Assembly: GCA_945916025.1 (NCBI GenBank)
Contig: CAMEGD010000058.1
Location: forward strand, 1-8,823
Reading direction: 5' to 3'
DNA length: 8,823 nucleotides
DNA from: an uncultured Clostridia bacterium
GTDB lineage: Bacteria > Bacillota > Clostridia > Tissierellales > Peptoniphilaceae
The notes under the pieces are model-generated. The model did not search any database. It was given only the letters and a program-made list of their open reading frames with translations, and had not been told where the DNA came from. The position numbers and the translations under genes are program-made. Positions 1 to 6,464 of this stretch are shown here, piece after piece; position 1 is the first letter of the stretch; every line of letters begins with the position of its first letter.

Positions 1-534
1 AACTTCATGTGCTATTTTTGCTATTGCTTCTATATCAGTTAATGTCATAGTTGGGTTTGCAGGTGTTTCAAGATAAACTATTTTAGTGTTTTCTTTTAGT
101 TCTTTTCTTACATTTTCTAAATCAGAAACGTCTACAAAGGTAACTTCAACGCCTAATTTTGATAGTCCATGATTTAGGTAAGCAAATGTACATCCATAGA
201 GAGTTTTACTTGCTACAATATGGTCTCCTGCTTCTATAAATGGCCAGATTGAAGAAGTTATAGCACCCATACCTGAAGATGTAGCTACAGCTGCTTCAGC
301 TCCTTCTAATAAAGCTAATTTTTCTTCTAAAGAGTTAGTAGTTGGATTTCCTAATCTTGAATAGATAAATCCTGGTTCTTCTAAAGCAAATCTAGCAGCT
401 CCTTGTTCTGCATTTTCAAATACAAATGTAGAAGTTTGATAAATTGGAACTCCTAGAGAACCAAATGTATCTCTGTATGAACCTCCATGGATGGCTCTGG
501 TATTAAATCCTTTTTCTTTTAAATTTTCACTCAT
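1..534 (-). CDS. megL: Methionine gamma-lyase, N-terminal part (cut by window start)
   Basis: PLP-dependent enzyme of the Cys/Met metabolism family. Methionine gamma-lyase splits L-methionine into 2-oxobutyrate, ammonia and methanethiol in the cytoplasm. I translated 178 in-frame residues from ATG at 534 to the window edge; the family is about 395-400 residues, so the part carrying the PLP lysine lies outside. Visible marks are Y58-S-R60 (PLP phosphate contact from the partner subunit), the SSGMGAI stretch near 86-92, and LYGCTFA at 112-118. Y113 and C115 match Tyr114 and Cys116 of Pseudomonas putida MGL. That cysteine is a hallmark of methionine gamma-lyases and argues against cystathionine gamma-synthase or O-acetylhomoserine sulfhydrylase. 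A GGGGGA ribosome site lies 8 bases before the ATG. It follows the transporter gene by 24 bp on the same strand and is probably last or near last in that operon. The substrate assignment is strong from the motif but untested. Confidence 0.9.
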   Translation of the reverse strand, partial: MSENLKEKGFNTRAIHGGSYRDTFGSLGVPIYQTSTFVFENAEQGAARFALEEPGFIYSRLGNPTTNSLEEKLALLEGAEAAVATSSGMGAITSSIWPFIEAGDHIVASKTLYGCTFAYLNHGLSKLGVEVTFVDVSDLENVRKELKENTKIVYLETPANPTMTLTDIEAIAKIAHEV

Positions 535-558
535 TACTATATCCCCCTATTTCTATAT

Positions 559-2136
559 CTATTTATTTTTCTTTTCTTCTATAATAGTAGTTTCCACAAT
601 TTCTCCATCTGCTTCAGTTACTGTTTCAACTACTGTTATGTCTTCACCATCTAACTTGTGATTAACTTTTCCACTTACTGGTTGAGCAGTTTCTATAACT
701 ACATCTTTGTTATTGTTCATTTCCCAGTCTGCATTAATCACTCCGTCGTTTACATTTACGTTTTTCCTATTTAGTTTAGCTTCTTCAACTTTTGATTCTG
801 GTACATCATATTCAAAATTCCAAGTGTCTTTTGCTTTTGTAAATGGAATATAAATTGAAGCTATTGCTACTATAGCTAGGATAAATTGATACCATAAGAA
901 TGGCATTACTTGTACTGGATTAACTGCACCATTTGAAAATCCTGCCGCTATTAATAATTGTGCTCCGTAAGGAACGAAACCTTGCATTACACAAGAGAAA
1001 GTATCAAGAAGGGATGCTGACCTTCTAGGGTCTACTTCATAAGTATTACACATTTCCTTAGCTACTGGACCTGAAATAATAATAGCTACTGTGTTGTTTG
1101 CTACTGCTGCATCAAGTACTCCTACAAGGGCTGAAATACCAAGTTCTGCTGATTTTTGTCCCCTAATAGACTTCTTGATTTTTTGTACAACCCATTCTAG
1201 TCCACCTTCTTTAGTTACCATGTAGGATAAACCACCTGTTAACATTGATAGTAAGAAGATTTCAAACATTCCTGAAAAACCTGCATAGATTTCTCCTGCT
1301 AATGCTATTACATTAAATCCATTTTCCATAAGTAGAAGTATTCCAGAGAATACTATACCACCAGTAAGTACTAAGAATACGTTCATTCCTGCTAAGGCAG
1401 CAATAAGTACAAATAAGTATGGAAGTATTTTTACTACATCTATAGGACCTGTTTCTATATTTGGTGTTACGTCAGGTCTTCCAAAAATAACTAGTAAAAT
1501 TACTGTTATTATTGCTGCTGGAAGAGCGATTTTAAAGTTCATTCTAAACTTATCTTTCATATCTACATTTTGAGTTCTTGTAGCTGCAATAGTTGTATCA
1601 GATATTACTGATAAGTTGTCCCCAAACATTGAACCACCAACTAGGGCACCTAGTACTAAAGCTGGGTTAAGTCCTGCTCCATCTCCAAGACCAACTGCTA
1701 TTAGTCCTAAAGCGGAAATTGTACCTACTGATGTTCCTGTAGAAGTTGACATGAAAGCTGCAATTATAAAGATACCTGCAGCGATTAGATTTGGAGGAAC
1801 TATTGATAAACCTGCATTTACAACAGCGTCTCTACCACCACTAGCAGTTGCAACAGCTGAGAAAGCACCTGCTAATATGTAAATTAAACACATAATTATA
1901 ATATTAGAGTCACCACAACCTGCAACAAATGTGTCAAATTTTTCTTCAATTGTTCCTGAGAACATTATGAAAGCGACGATTATACCTATAAAAGATGCTA
2001 CTGGAGCTGGCATTTTATAGAAGGCCATTTCCACTCCTTGCATTTGTAAGATAACTCCCGATAATAGGTACACTAGTACGAATACTAAAAATGGTATAAG
2101 AGCATAGCCTCTAGGCTTTACGTTAATCTTTTCCAT
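559..2136 (-). CDS. NhaC-family secondary transporter, probable amino acid (methionine?) carrier
   Basis: Polytopic membrane protein of 525 residues with about a dozen hydrophobic segments up to roughly residue 433. The core signature GGSMFGDNLS followed by SDTTIAATRTQ (about 167-189) is typical of the NhaC family, as is the second-half motif with AVANNTVAIIISGP. NhaC members are annotated as Na+/H+ antiporters, but some are predicted or shown to carry amino acids, and methionine-regulated NhaC homologues (MetT) are known. Position between an ACT-domain activator and megL makes methionine import the better guess; this is inference. The longest frame begins at 2151, but the ATG at 2136 is preferred because GAGGAG lies 7 bases upstream of it; that site overlaps the last codons of the activator gene, suggesting translational coupling. 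After the last membrane segment comes an unusual hydrophilic, Glu-rich tail of about 90 residues. The longer start would add MRSKF. Confidence 0.88.
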   Translation of the reverse strand: MEKINVKPRGYALIPFLVFVLVYLLSGVILQMQGVEMAFYKMPAPVASFIGIIVAFIMFSGTIEEKFDTFVAGCGDSNIIIMCLIYILAGAFSAVATASGGRDAVVNAGLSIVPPNLIAAGIFIIAAFMSTSTGTSVGTISALGLIAVGLGDGAGLNPALVLGALVGGSMFGDNLSVISDTTIAATRTQNVDMKDKFRMNFKIALPAAIITVILLVIFGRPDVTPNIETGPIDVVKILPYLFVLIAALAGMNVFLVLTGGIVFSGILLLMENGFNVIALAGEIYAGFSGMFEIFLLSMLTGGLSYMVTKEGGLEWVVQKIKKSIRGQKSAELGISALVGVLDAAVANNTVAIIISGPVAKEMCNTYEVDPRRSASLLDTFSCVMQGFVPYGAQLLIAAGFSNGAVNPVQVMPFLWYQFILAIVAIASIYIPFTKAKDTWNFEYDVPESKVEEAKLNRKNVNVNDGVINADWEMNNNKDVVIETAQPVSGKVNHKLDGEDITVVETVTEADGEIVETTIIEEKKNK

Positions 2137-2140
2137 AAAT

Positions 2141-3676
2141 TTACTCCTCATATTTTTTTATATTATATTTTTTCATCCTATTAATAAGCTTAGTATGTGT
2201 TATCCCAAGCTCTTTGGCGGTGTTTCTTATACTTCCGCCTTTTTCTAATTCTTCTAGAATTAGCTTTTTCTCATAGTTTTCAATCTTTTGGTCAAAATTT
2301 TCTCCAACAACTTCATCTTCTTCCTCAAAATAAAACTTTAGGTCTTGTGGTTTTACCTGGGAATCCTTTAAAGTTGTTAAAGCTCTAATGATGACATTTT
2401 GCAATTCTCTTACATTGCCAGGAAATTTGTAGTTGAGTAGGGAGTTTATAGTTGCATCAGTATAAACTATTTCACCATCTCTATTAGGCAGGTATTTTTT
2501 TGTAAAGTAAGTGACTAAAGGTCTAATATCTTCCTTTCTGTCTCTTAAAGGAGGAATTTGTAGAGTTAGGGTATTTAATCTGTAAAATAAATCTAGTCTA
2601 AATTCCTTTTCTAATATTTTTTCCTTCAGATCTTTGTTAGTAGCTGATATTAGTCTAAAGTTTACTGGTATTTCCTTGCTGCCGCCGATTCTTCTTATAC
2701 GTTTTTCTTGTAAAACCCTTAAGAGTTTAGCTTGGAGGTGTATTGGCATGTCTCCAATTTCATCTAGGAAGATTGTTCCTCCCTTGCAGTTTTCAAATAT
2801 TCCAGCCTTACCACCCTTTACAGCACCAGTAAAGGATCCATCTTCATAACCAAATAGTTCACTTTCTAATAGCTGCTCTGGTAAAGATGAGCAATTAATT
2901 GCTATAAAAGGGTTTTCCCTTCTACTACTCATGTTGTGGATAGCCCTAGTAAAAAGTTCCTTGCCAGTTCCAGATTCACCAGTAATTAAGATTTCCACAT
3001 CCATTTGAGAAAATTCCATAGCTGTTTTTACAGTTCTTTCCATTATAGGACTTTCATAGATTAGGTCTTTAAAGGTAATGTGACTTGAGTAGTGGATTTT
3101 ATCAGTAAAGTTGCTAAATTCAGTAATATCATCAAAGACTATAATCTTTCCCCTAGCATCTGAATCCCTGAACTTTTTGTTGTACATCTTTACAAGGTAG
3201 TTTCCTCCACCAATTTGTAATTCCTTAATAGCATAATCCTTATCACAATTGACTACATCTAAAACAAATTCCTTGTCGTCGATTATTTCAGAAATTGGCC
3301 TTCCAGTAATATCAGACATCTGACCTTTTACAATCTTTAAGTCGCTAGTTATATTTGAATACTTAATAATACCGTTACAATCAACCACTAAAACTAGCTT
3401 TCCTAGCAAATTTACTATCTCATTAATCTGAATATTCCTAGCCTCAAAGGATATTAAATCTACTTCTGAAATAGACTCTAAGTCCTTAATTTCCTTTAGG
3501 TTAGTCATGATAACGTTGTACATCTCGTCAGAATCTACCTCAAACTTAACATAGCAGTCTCTGGTATATATTTCCATCCAAATAATGCCAAGATCAAGTT
3601 TCTTAAACTCTGATAAAATATCATAGGCTATATGGTCACGATTTCTTTTGAAAAGCAACCTAATTCTCTTATACAT
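2141..3676 (-). CDS. TyrR-like sigma-54-type activator with ACT, PAS, AAA+ and HTH domains
   Basis: Cytoplasmic enhancer-binding transcription activator, 511 residues from ATG at 3676. Domain order matches TyrR: an ACT-like fold at about 3-75, PAS at about 80-185, sigma-54 interaction AAA+ at about 205-435, and a TyrR-type HTH at about 481-506 (LGITHTKLINRMKKY resembles the TyrR recognition region). The ATPase looks intact: Walker A GESGTGKE (233-240), GSFTGA (280-285, a common variant of the sigma-54 contact loop GAFTGA), Walker B TIFLDE (301-306), and both arginines of FRLDLFYRL (R360, R366). ACT domains bind amino acids; with megL and an amino-acid-type carrier downstream, methionine or a related amino acid is the likely effector (inference). 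The gene is first in the operon behind a sigma-54-like promoter, so autoactivation is probable. The longest frame starts with GTG at 3682, but that codon abuts the ribosome site and is unlikely to be used. Confidence 0.88.
   Translation of the reverse strand: MYKRIRLLFKRNRDHIAYDILSEFKKLDLGIIWMEIYTRDCYVKFEVDSDEMYNVIMTNLKEIKDLESISEVDLISFEARNIQINEIVNLLGKLVLVVDCNGIIKYSNITSDLKIVKGQMSDITGRPISEIIDDKEFVLDVVNCDKDYAIKELQIGGGNYLVKMYNKKFRDSDARGKIIVFDDITEFSNFTDKIHYSSHITFKDLIYESPIMERTVKTAMEFSQMDVEILITGESGTGKELFTRAIHNMSSRRENPFIAINCSSLPEQLLESELFGYEDGSFTGAVKGGKAGIFENCKGGTIFLDEIGDMPIHLQAKLLRVLQEKRIRRIGGSKEIPVNFRLISATNKDLKEKILEKEFRLDLFYRLNTLTLQIPPLRDRKEDIRPLVTYFTKKYLPNRDGEIVYTDATINSLLNYKFPGNVRELQNVIIRALTTLKDSQVKPQDLKFYFEEEDEVVGENFDQKIENYEKKLILEELEKGGSIRNTAKELGITHTKLINRMKKYNIKKYEE
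2144..2149 (-). promoter_or_regulatory. Ribosome binding site deciding the transporter start
   Basis: GAGGAG on the minus strand, 7 bases before ATG at 2136. It is formed by the last two glutamate codons of the upstream activator gene, whose TAA stop is at 2141-2143. It rules in 2136 rather than the in-frame ATG at 2151, which has only A/T-rich sequence before it. Confidence 0.8.
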
Positions 3677-3681
3677 TTTCA

Positions 3682-3686
3682 CTCCT
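3682..3686 (-). promoter_or_regulatory. Ribosome binding site deciding the ACT-activator start
   Basis: AGGAG within AGAAAGGAG, 5 bases before ATG at 3676. The in-frame GTG at 3682 overlaps this site, so translation from GTG is implausible. Confidence 0.75.
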
Positions 3687-3710
3687 TTCTAGCCCTTTGG
3701 AAATATATAA

Positions 3711-3727
3711 TGCAAGTTGTATGCCAA
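3711..3727 (-). promoter_or_regulatory. Sigma-54 (RpoN) promoter for activator-transporter-megL operon
   Basis: On the minus strand TTGGCATACAACTTGCA, compared with the consensus YTGGCACG-N4-TTGCW. The GG of the -24 box and the GC of the -12 box are exactly 12 bases apart, the spacing sigma-54 requires. It departs from consensus at the two bases after TTGGCA (T, A instead of C, G). The predicted transcript start is near 3700, leaving a leader of about 24 bases, too short for a riboswitch. It is nearly identical to the promoter at 6465-6481. No other strong promoter is visible before the activator gene. Confidence 0.75.
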
Positions 3728-3735
3728 GACTGAAA

Positions 3736-3749
3736 TTGGTATATGACAA
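3736..3749. promoter_or_regulatory. Imperfect palindrome upstream of the minus-strand sigma-54 promoter
   Basis: Minus strand TTGTCATATACCAA is a 14-bp imperfect palindrome (5 of 7 arm positions pair), centred about 42 bases upstream of the predicted start. It could be an activator or accessory site. The position is closer than typical enhancers, so this is a weak call. Confidence 0.25.
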
Positions 3750-3756
3750 CCTTATC

Positions 3757-3811
3757 TAGTGGTCCTATTTTAATCCTTGGTTTGTTTTCGTTCCAATATT
3801 TTCACACTTAA
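3757..3811. repeat. Imperfect direct repeat, copy A
   Basis: Starts TAGTGGTCC, contains TTGGTTTG and TTCCA, ends CTTAA. It matches copy B (3855-3909) over about 55 bp with two small gaps, at roughly four fifths of aligned positions by eye. The repeat period is about 98-100 bp. It lies between the terminator and the sigma-54 promoter. Confidence 0.55.
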
Positions 3812-3814
3812 TAC

Positions 3815-3869
3815 AAAAATGAACCACTAATGCCTTTAAACTGATTATAGCACTTAGTGGTTCGTTTTT
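3815..3869 (-). terminator. Intrinsic terminator after the lipoprotein gene (bidirectional-looking)
   Basis: Arms 3821-3833 and 3850-3863 pair over 13 base pairs (GAACCACTAATGC against its complement) with one bulged C at 3853 and a 16-base loop. The stem is flanked by AAAAA (3815-3819) on one side and TTTTT (3865-3869) on the other, so either strand ends in a U-run. On the minus strand it lies about 32 bases after the lipoprotein stop codon and before the sigma-54 promoter, so it insulates the downstream operon from read-through. No plus-strand gene feeds into it within the window. Confidence 0.8.
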
Positions 3870-3909
3870 AAACCTGTTGGTTTGCTTTTATTCCATTATT
3901 TACTTTTAA
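3855..3909. repeat. Imperfect direct repeat, copy B
   Basis: Second copy of the 3757-3811 sequence, beginning TAGTGGTTC and sharing TTGGTTTG and ATTCCA. Its first 9 bases are the right arm of the terminator, and its last 14 bases run into the 3' end of the lipoprotein coding sequence. A local duplication could explain how this gene end and terminator arose. Confidence 0.55.
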
Positions 3910-4912
3910 TTGTATTTATACTTTCTTCTACATAACCTTCAACTTTAGATAAAATTTCTTCATCTACTATGTTATCATTATTTTCAATATCCTCGATATA
4001 CTTTCCCAATGTCTGTCCAGTTACCAAATTCTGTAAAGCTGCAGTTTCTTGGAAAATGTCCATTATTTCTGAAATAATAATATTATTATCATAGTTATAA
4101 ATTGGCGTATTTGGTAAACCACCCATAAAGAACGTTAGCTTATTTCGATAATTATCTGTAATTTTTTCTTCTCTTATTCCATTAGGATAATTAGTTAAAT
4201 ATACTTCTGATTCTAATATTCGATTCTTTAAATCCTCTATGGTGATTATCCTTGCGCCATCAGAAAATGGAATCATTTCAGAATCTAGCCCCATTATATT
4301 AATATATTCACTTAAATCTTCATTGATAAACTCATTATATTTAGATAATTTTTGATAATCAACTATAGGATAAAAAGCTCCCTCTATATTAACTAATCTG
4401 TGGAACGTATTAAAGTTATCTTCTATCTCTTTTTTTAATTTTTCATTTTGGATATCATTTATCTTTTCTTCTGAAAAATATTTACTCTGTCCATCTATAT
4501 CCATAAGCTCATTATCCGGATCTTGTTGAAATACTCTATCAATTCTCAAAGGTAAATTTTCATCTAGTTTTAATTCTAGTTTATCAATCCAATTAGTCGC
4601 TAATTCTGTATCTATATTCTCAATATTTTCATCTATAAAAGCTATTAAATCTGTAGTAACTAGTTCTTCATCGTATAGTTTATTAAACTGAGTATTTAAT
4701 TCTTCTTCTACCCTCTTTTCATTTGTTTCTTCTCTAACTACTTCTTCTTCTGTTTCTGTTTCTGTTTCATTTGTATTATCCTTAGAATTTATTTCTTCTG
4801 TATTTACAGTATCTACTTCTTCATTAGAATTTGTTGTAGATTCACTATTACATCCTACTGTGAATACTAATATTCCTAGTAAAATAATTATTAATTTTTT
4901 GTATTTTATCAT
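3896..4912 (-). CDS. Putative lipoprotein of unknown function
   Basis: 338 residues. The N-terminus is a lipoprotein signal: charged MIKYKK, a hydrophobic stretch, then VFTVGC with Cys21 as the lipidation site (the lipobox is slightly off consensus, T at -3). Residues about 22-70 are a low-complexity linker rich in Glu, Thr, Asn and Ser. The remainder is acidic, mostly predicted helical, with no motif or fold I recognise; the mature protein should sit on the outer face of the cytoplasmic membrane. ATG at 4912 has AAAGGAG 8 bases upstream. It lies 82 bp after the PAS regulator gene on the same strand with no terminator between, so it may be co-transcribed. TATTAT at 4937-4942 could be a -10 box of its own, but no good -35 box accompanies it. 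A methionine-related role, such as solute binding or envelope sensing, is only guilt by association. Confidence 0.75.
   Translation of the reverse strand: MIKYKKLIIILLGILVFTVGCNSESTTNSNEEVDTVNTEEINSKDNTNETETETEEEVVREETNEKRVEEELNTQFNKLYDEELVTTDLIAFIDENIENIDTELATNWIDKLELKLDENLPLRIDRVFQQDPDNELMDIDGQSKYFSEEKINDIQNEKLKKEIEDNFNTFHRLVNIEGAFYPIVDYQKLSKYNEFINEDLSEYINIMGLDSEMIPFSDGARIITIEDLKNRILESEVYLTNYPNGIREEKITDNYRNKLTFFMGGLPNTPIYNYDNNIIISEIMDIFQETAALQNLVTGQTLGKYIEDIENNDNIVDEEILSKVEGYVEESINTIKSK
4751..4768. repeat. Hexanucleotide tandem repeat in the lipoprotein linker
   Basis: Plus-strand TGTTTC three times in a row, encoding alternating Glu-Thr in the lipoprotein linker. Gain or loss of units would keep the frame and alter only linker length. 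Confidence 0.7.
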
Positions 4913-4994
4913 CCTCTTATCTCCTTTGTTAAATATATAATACCCATTATTTTTAACTTAGTGATTTATAAAAATGAAATACAAATGAAATCTA

Positions 4995-6368
4995 TTATTT
5001 ATCTTCTAGTTTTTTTAGATAATAAGCCACTTTATAATACTCGAATTTATAACCATACTTTTCTAATTCTTTAGATATCTTTCTAGGTCCCATACCACTA
5101 TTTCTAAAATTTAGAATTAATTCATACATATTATCTTCAGACTTTTCATTTGATATCTCAAATGGCAAATGATTAGTTCTTACCTTAACTTTTATCTCTT
5201 TTTTATTTTTTAAATCAGCTATTAAAGGAGAGGCTTGGTCTATGGAATAGTTTATAACATCCCTAAATTGTCTGATGTTCCTTGGATAATTCCCAGAAAG
5301 AATTAGTCTCTTTGCCTCCTCTGTAAAAGATACCTGGTAGTCTATATCCTGATATTTCTTTACTGCCTCTTCGTACTTATTTAAAAAATAATAAAAAAGG
5401 TCCGTCTTTTCCTTTTCACTTCTTTCGTTTAATGGAGGTAAATAAAGTTCATATTGGGCAAGTCTTTGATAAAGCTCTGGTAATAGTTCGTTTTTTAAGT
5501 TTTTAGTAGATGCGGCAATAATAATTACATCAACAGATATCTCTTTATTTCCACCTATCCTTCTAAACCTTCCTGTTTCTATGGCAGTTAATAAAATTGA
5601 CTGATAGTTCCCCAGTTCATGGGCTTCATCCAAAAAGAGTATGCCCCCATTAGCCCTTTCCAATAAGCCTTTTTTTTGTATCGATCCTGTAAAAGACCCC
5701 TCTTCACTTCCGAATATTTCCAAAGCGGCTATATCAGAGTTAGTAAACTGAGCACAGTTAACCTCTATAAAGGGAGCCTTGGAATCTAAAGTCCCAACTT
5801 CCCTACCATAGTTGTATATTAACTTTGCAAGCATAGTCTTTCCTGTTCCAGAATCTCCAATTATTATTGAATGCCTAGGTCCTCCTATGGAGCCAATAGT
5901 CCTTTTAGCATCTTGCAAAACCTTGGTTAGAGAATCTTCAACACCTATTAATGAGGAGATTTCTTCTTCTGTATCTGATAAGGAAAGGTGAAGCTGTAGG
6001 GCTTGAATCTTCCTGTTCAATATGTCAATTTCTCTAATGTCCCTAAAAACAGAATAGGCTCCTTCTATTTCTCCATTAACTACAAAGGGATAGGCACTTA
6101 CTATATACTTTTTATTTCCAACGTAGTGAATTTTTTTATCTAAGGTTGGTTTACCGTCTTCTAACACCTGTAATAAAATAGCATCAGGATAAAAATCTGT
6201 TACCTTCTTGCCTATCATATCTTCAGGTTTCACATCTGCATATTCAGCAGACCTCTTGTTGCAGTAAATTACTCTTCCTTGGTTATTTACTACATTAACC
6301 CCATCATTTATGGTATCAAATATATCTTCAAGTATATTATTGTCCTTTAGATATTTTAAACTAAACAT
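4995..6368 (-). CDS. PAS-AAA+ sigma-54-type transcriptional regulator with divergent GAFTGA loop
   Basis: 457 residues from ATG at 6368. It has an N-terminal PAS domain (about 5-110), an AAA+ sigma-54 interaction domain (about 140-385) and a C-terminal helix-turn-helix-like segment (about 421-454, with GMGPRKISKELEKYGY). Walker A GDSGTGKT (171-178) and Walker B ILFLDEA (243-249) are intact. Two points are unusual. The sigma-54 contact loop reads GSFTGS (224-229). In the arginine-finger region LLPELYQRL (295-303) only the second arginine (R302) remains; the first, equivalent to PspF R162, is Leu. The C-terminal part is neither a typical Fis-type nor a TyrR-type HTH. It is divergent from porCDAB across a short gap, the usual place for the activator of that operon. 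The PAS ligand is unknown; a 2-oxoacid or a redox signal is possible. The longest frame starts at 6386 (adding MLERIY), but the ribosome site favours 6368. Confidence 0.85.
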   Translation of the reverse strand: MFSLKYLKDNNILEDIFDTINDGVNVVNNQGRVIYCNKRSAEYADVKPEDMIGKKVTDFYPDAILLQVLEDGKPTLDKKIHYVGNKKYIVSAYPFVVNGEIEGAYSVFRDIREIDILNRKIQALQLHLSLSDTEEEISSLIGVEDSLTKVLQDAKRTIGSIGGPRHSIIIGDSGTGKTMLAKLIYNYGREVGTLDSKAPFIEVNCAQFTNSDIAALEIFGSEEGSFTGSIQKKGLLERANGGILFLDEAHELGNYQSILLTAIETGRFRRIGGNKEISVDVIIIAASTKNLKNELLPELYQRLAQYELYLPPLNERSEKEKTDLFYYFLNKYEEAVKKYQDIDYQVSFTEEAKRLILSGNYPRNIRQFRDVINYSIDQASPLIADLKNKKEIKVKVRTNHLPFEISNEKSEDNMYELILNFRNSGMGPRKISKELEKYGYKFEYYKVAYYLKKLEDK

Positions 6369-6373
6369 ATAAA

Positions 6374-6381
6374 TCCTTTCT
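6374..6381 (-). promoter_or_regulatory. Ribosome binding site deciding the PAS-regulator start
   Basis: AGAAAGGA on the minus strand, 5 bases before ATG at 6368. The alternative ATG at 6386 has only a weak AGAAAGAG upstream. Confidence 0.6.
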
Positions 6382-6425
6382 AACATTATTTCTCTTTCTG
6401 TATTTTATTCTAACATTTCTAACAA
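6378..6425. promoter_or_regulatory. Three TTCTAACA repeats, candidate activator binding sites
   Basis: TTCTAACAT occurs at 6378-6386 and 6408-6416, and TTCTAACAA directly follows at 6417-6425. The last two are in tandem with a 9-bp period; the first is 30 bp away. Relative to the predicted sigma-54 start at about 6492 they lie near -114, -84 and -75, the usual enhancer range. The tandem pair also overlaps the predicted -10 box of the divergent regulator, so the same protein could activate porCDAB and repress itself. The first copy overlaps the regulator's ribosome site and may be partly coincidental. Confidence 0.45.
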
Positions 6426-6435
6426 CTATATTCAA
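6407..6435 (-). promoter_or_regulatory. Sigma-A-type promoter for the PAS-AAA+ regulator
   Basis: Minus-strand TTGAAT (6435-6430) and TAGAAT (6412-6407) are separated by exactly 17 bases. The transcript would start near 6400 with a leader of about 30 bases before ATG at 6368. This would give constitutive or autoregulated expression, unlike the sigma-54 promoters of the structural operons. Confidence 0.55.
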
Positions 6436-6464
6436 TACACTCCCCAAAAGACCCAATGTTTATC

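Noticed and set aside
1616..1882. Plus-strand open frame of 88 codons inside the transporter gene
   Set aside because: It is antisense to a clearly conserved NhaC coding region, has a Pro/Ala-rich composition typical of a shadow frame, and has no ribosome site.
3683..3895. Possible SAM riboswitch or T-box leader controlling methionine genes
   Set aside because: The predicted leader from the sigma-54 start is only about 24 bases. The gap shows no T-box AGGGTGG element and no SAM-riboswitch-like multi-helix core; the only strong hairpin is the terminator.
3896..4912. Lipoprotein gene as cargo of a mobile element
   Set aside because: The direct repeats flank only its 3' side; no matching repeat, transposase or inverted terminal repeat appears on the 5' side (4913-4994).
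4937..4965. Dedicated promoter for the lipoprotein gene
   Set aside because: TATTAT could serve as a -10 box, but the sequence 17-18 bases upstream (ATCACT) does not resemble a -35 box, so it is not listed as a feature.
6159..6166. Further TTCTAACA octamer inside the PAS regulator gene
   Set aside because: It is a single copy in coding sequence for the PAS domain, far from any promoter, and fits chance in AT-rich DNA.
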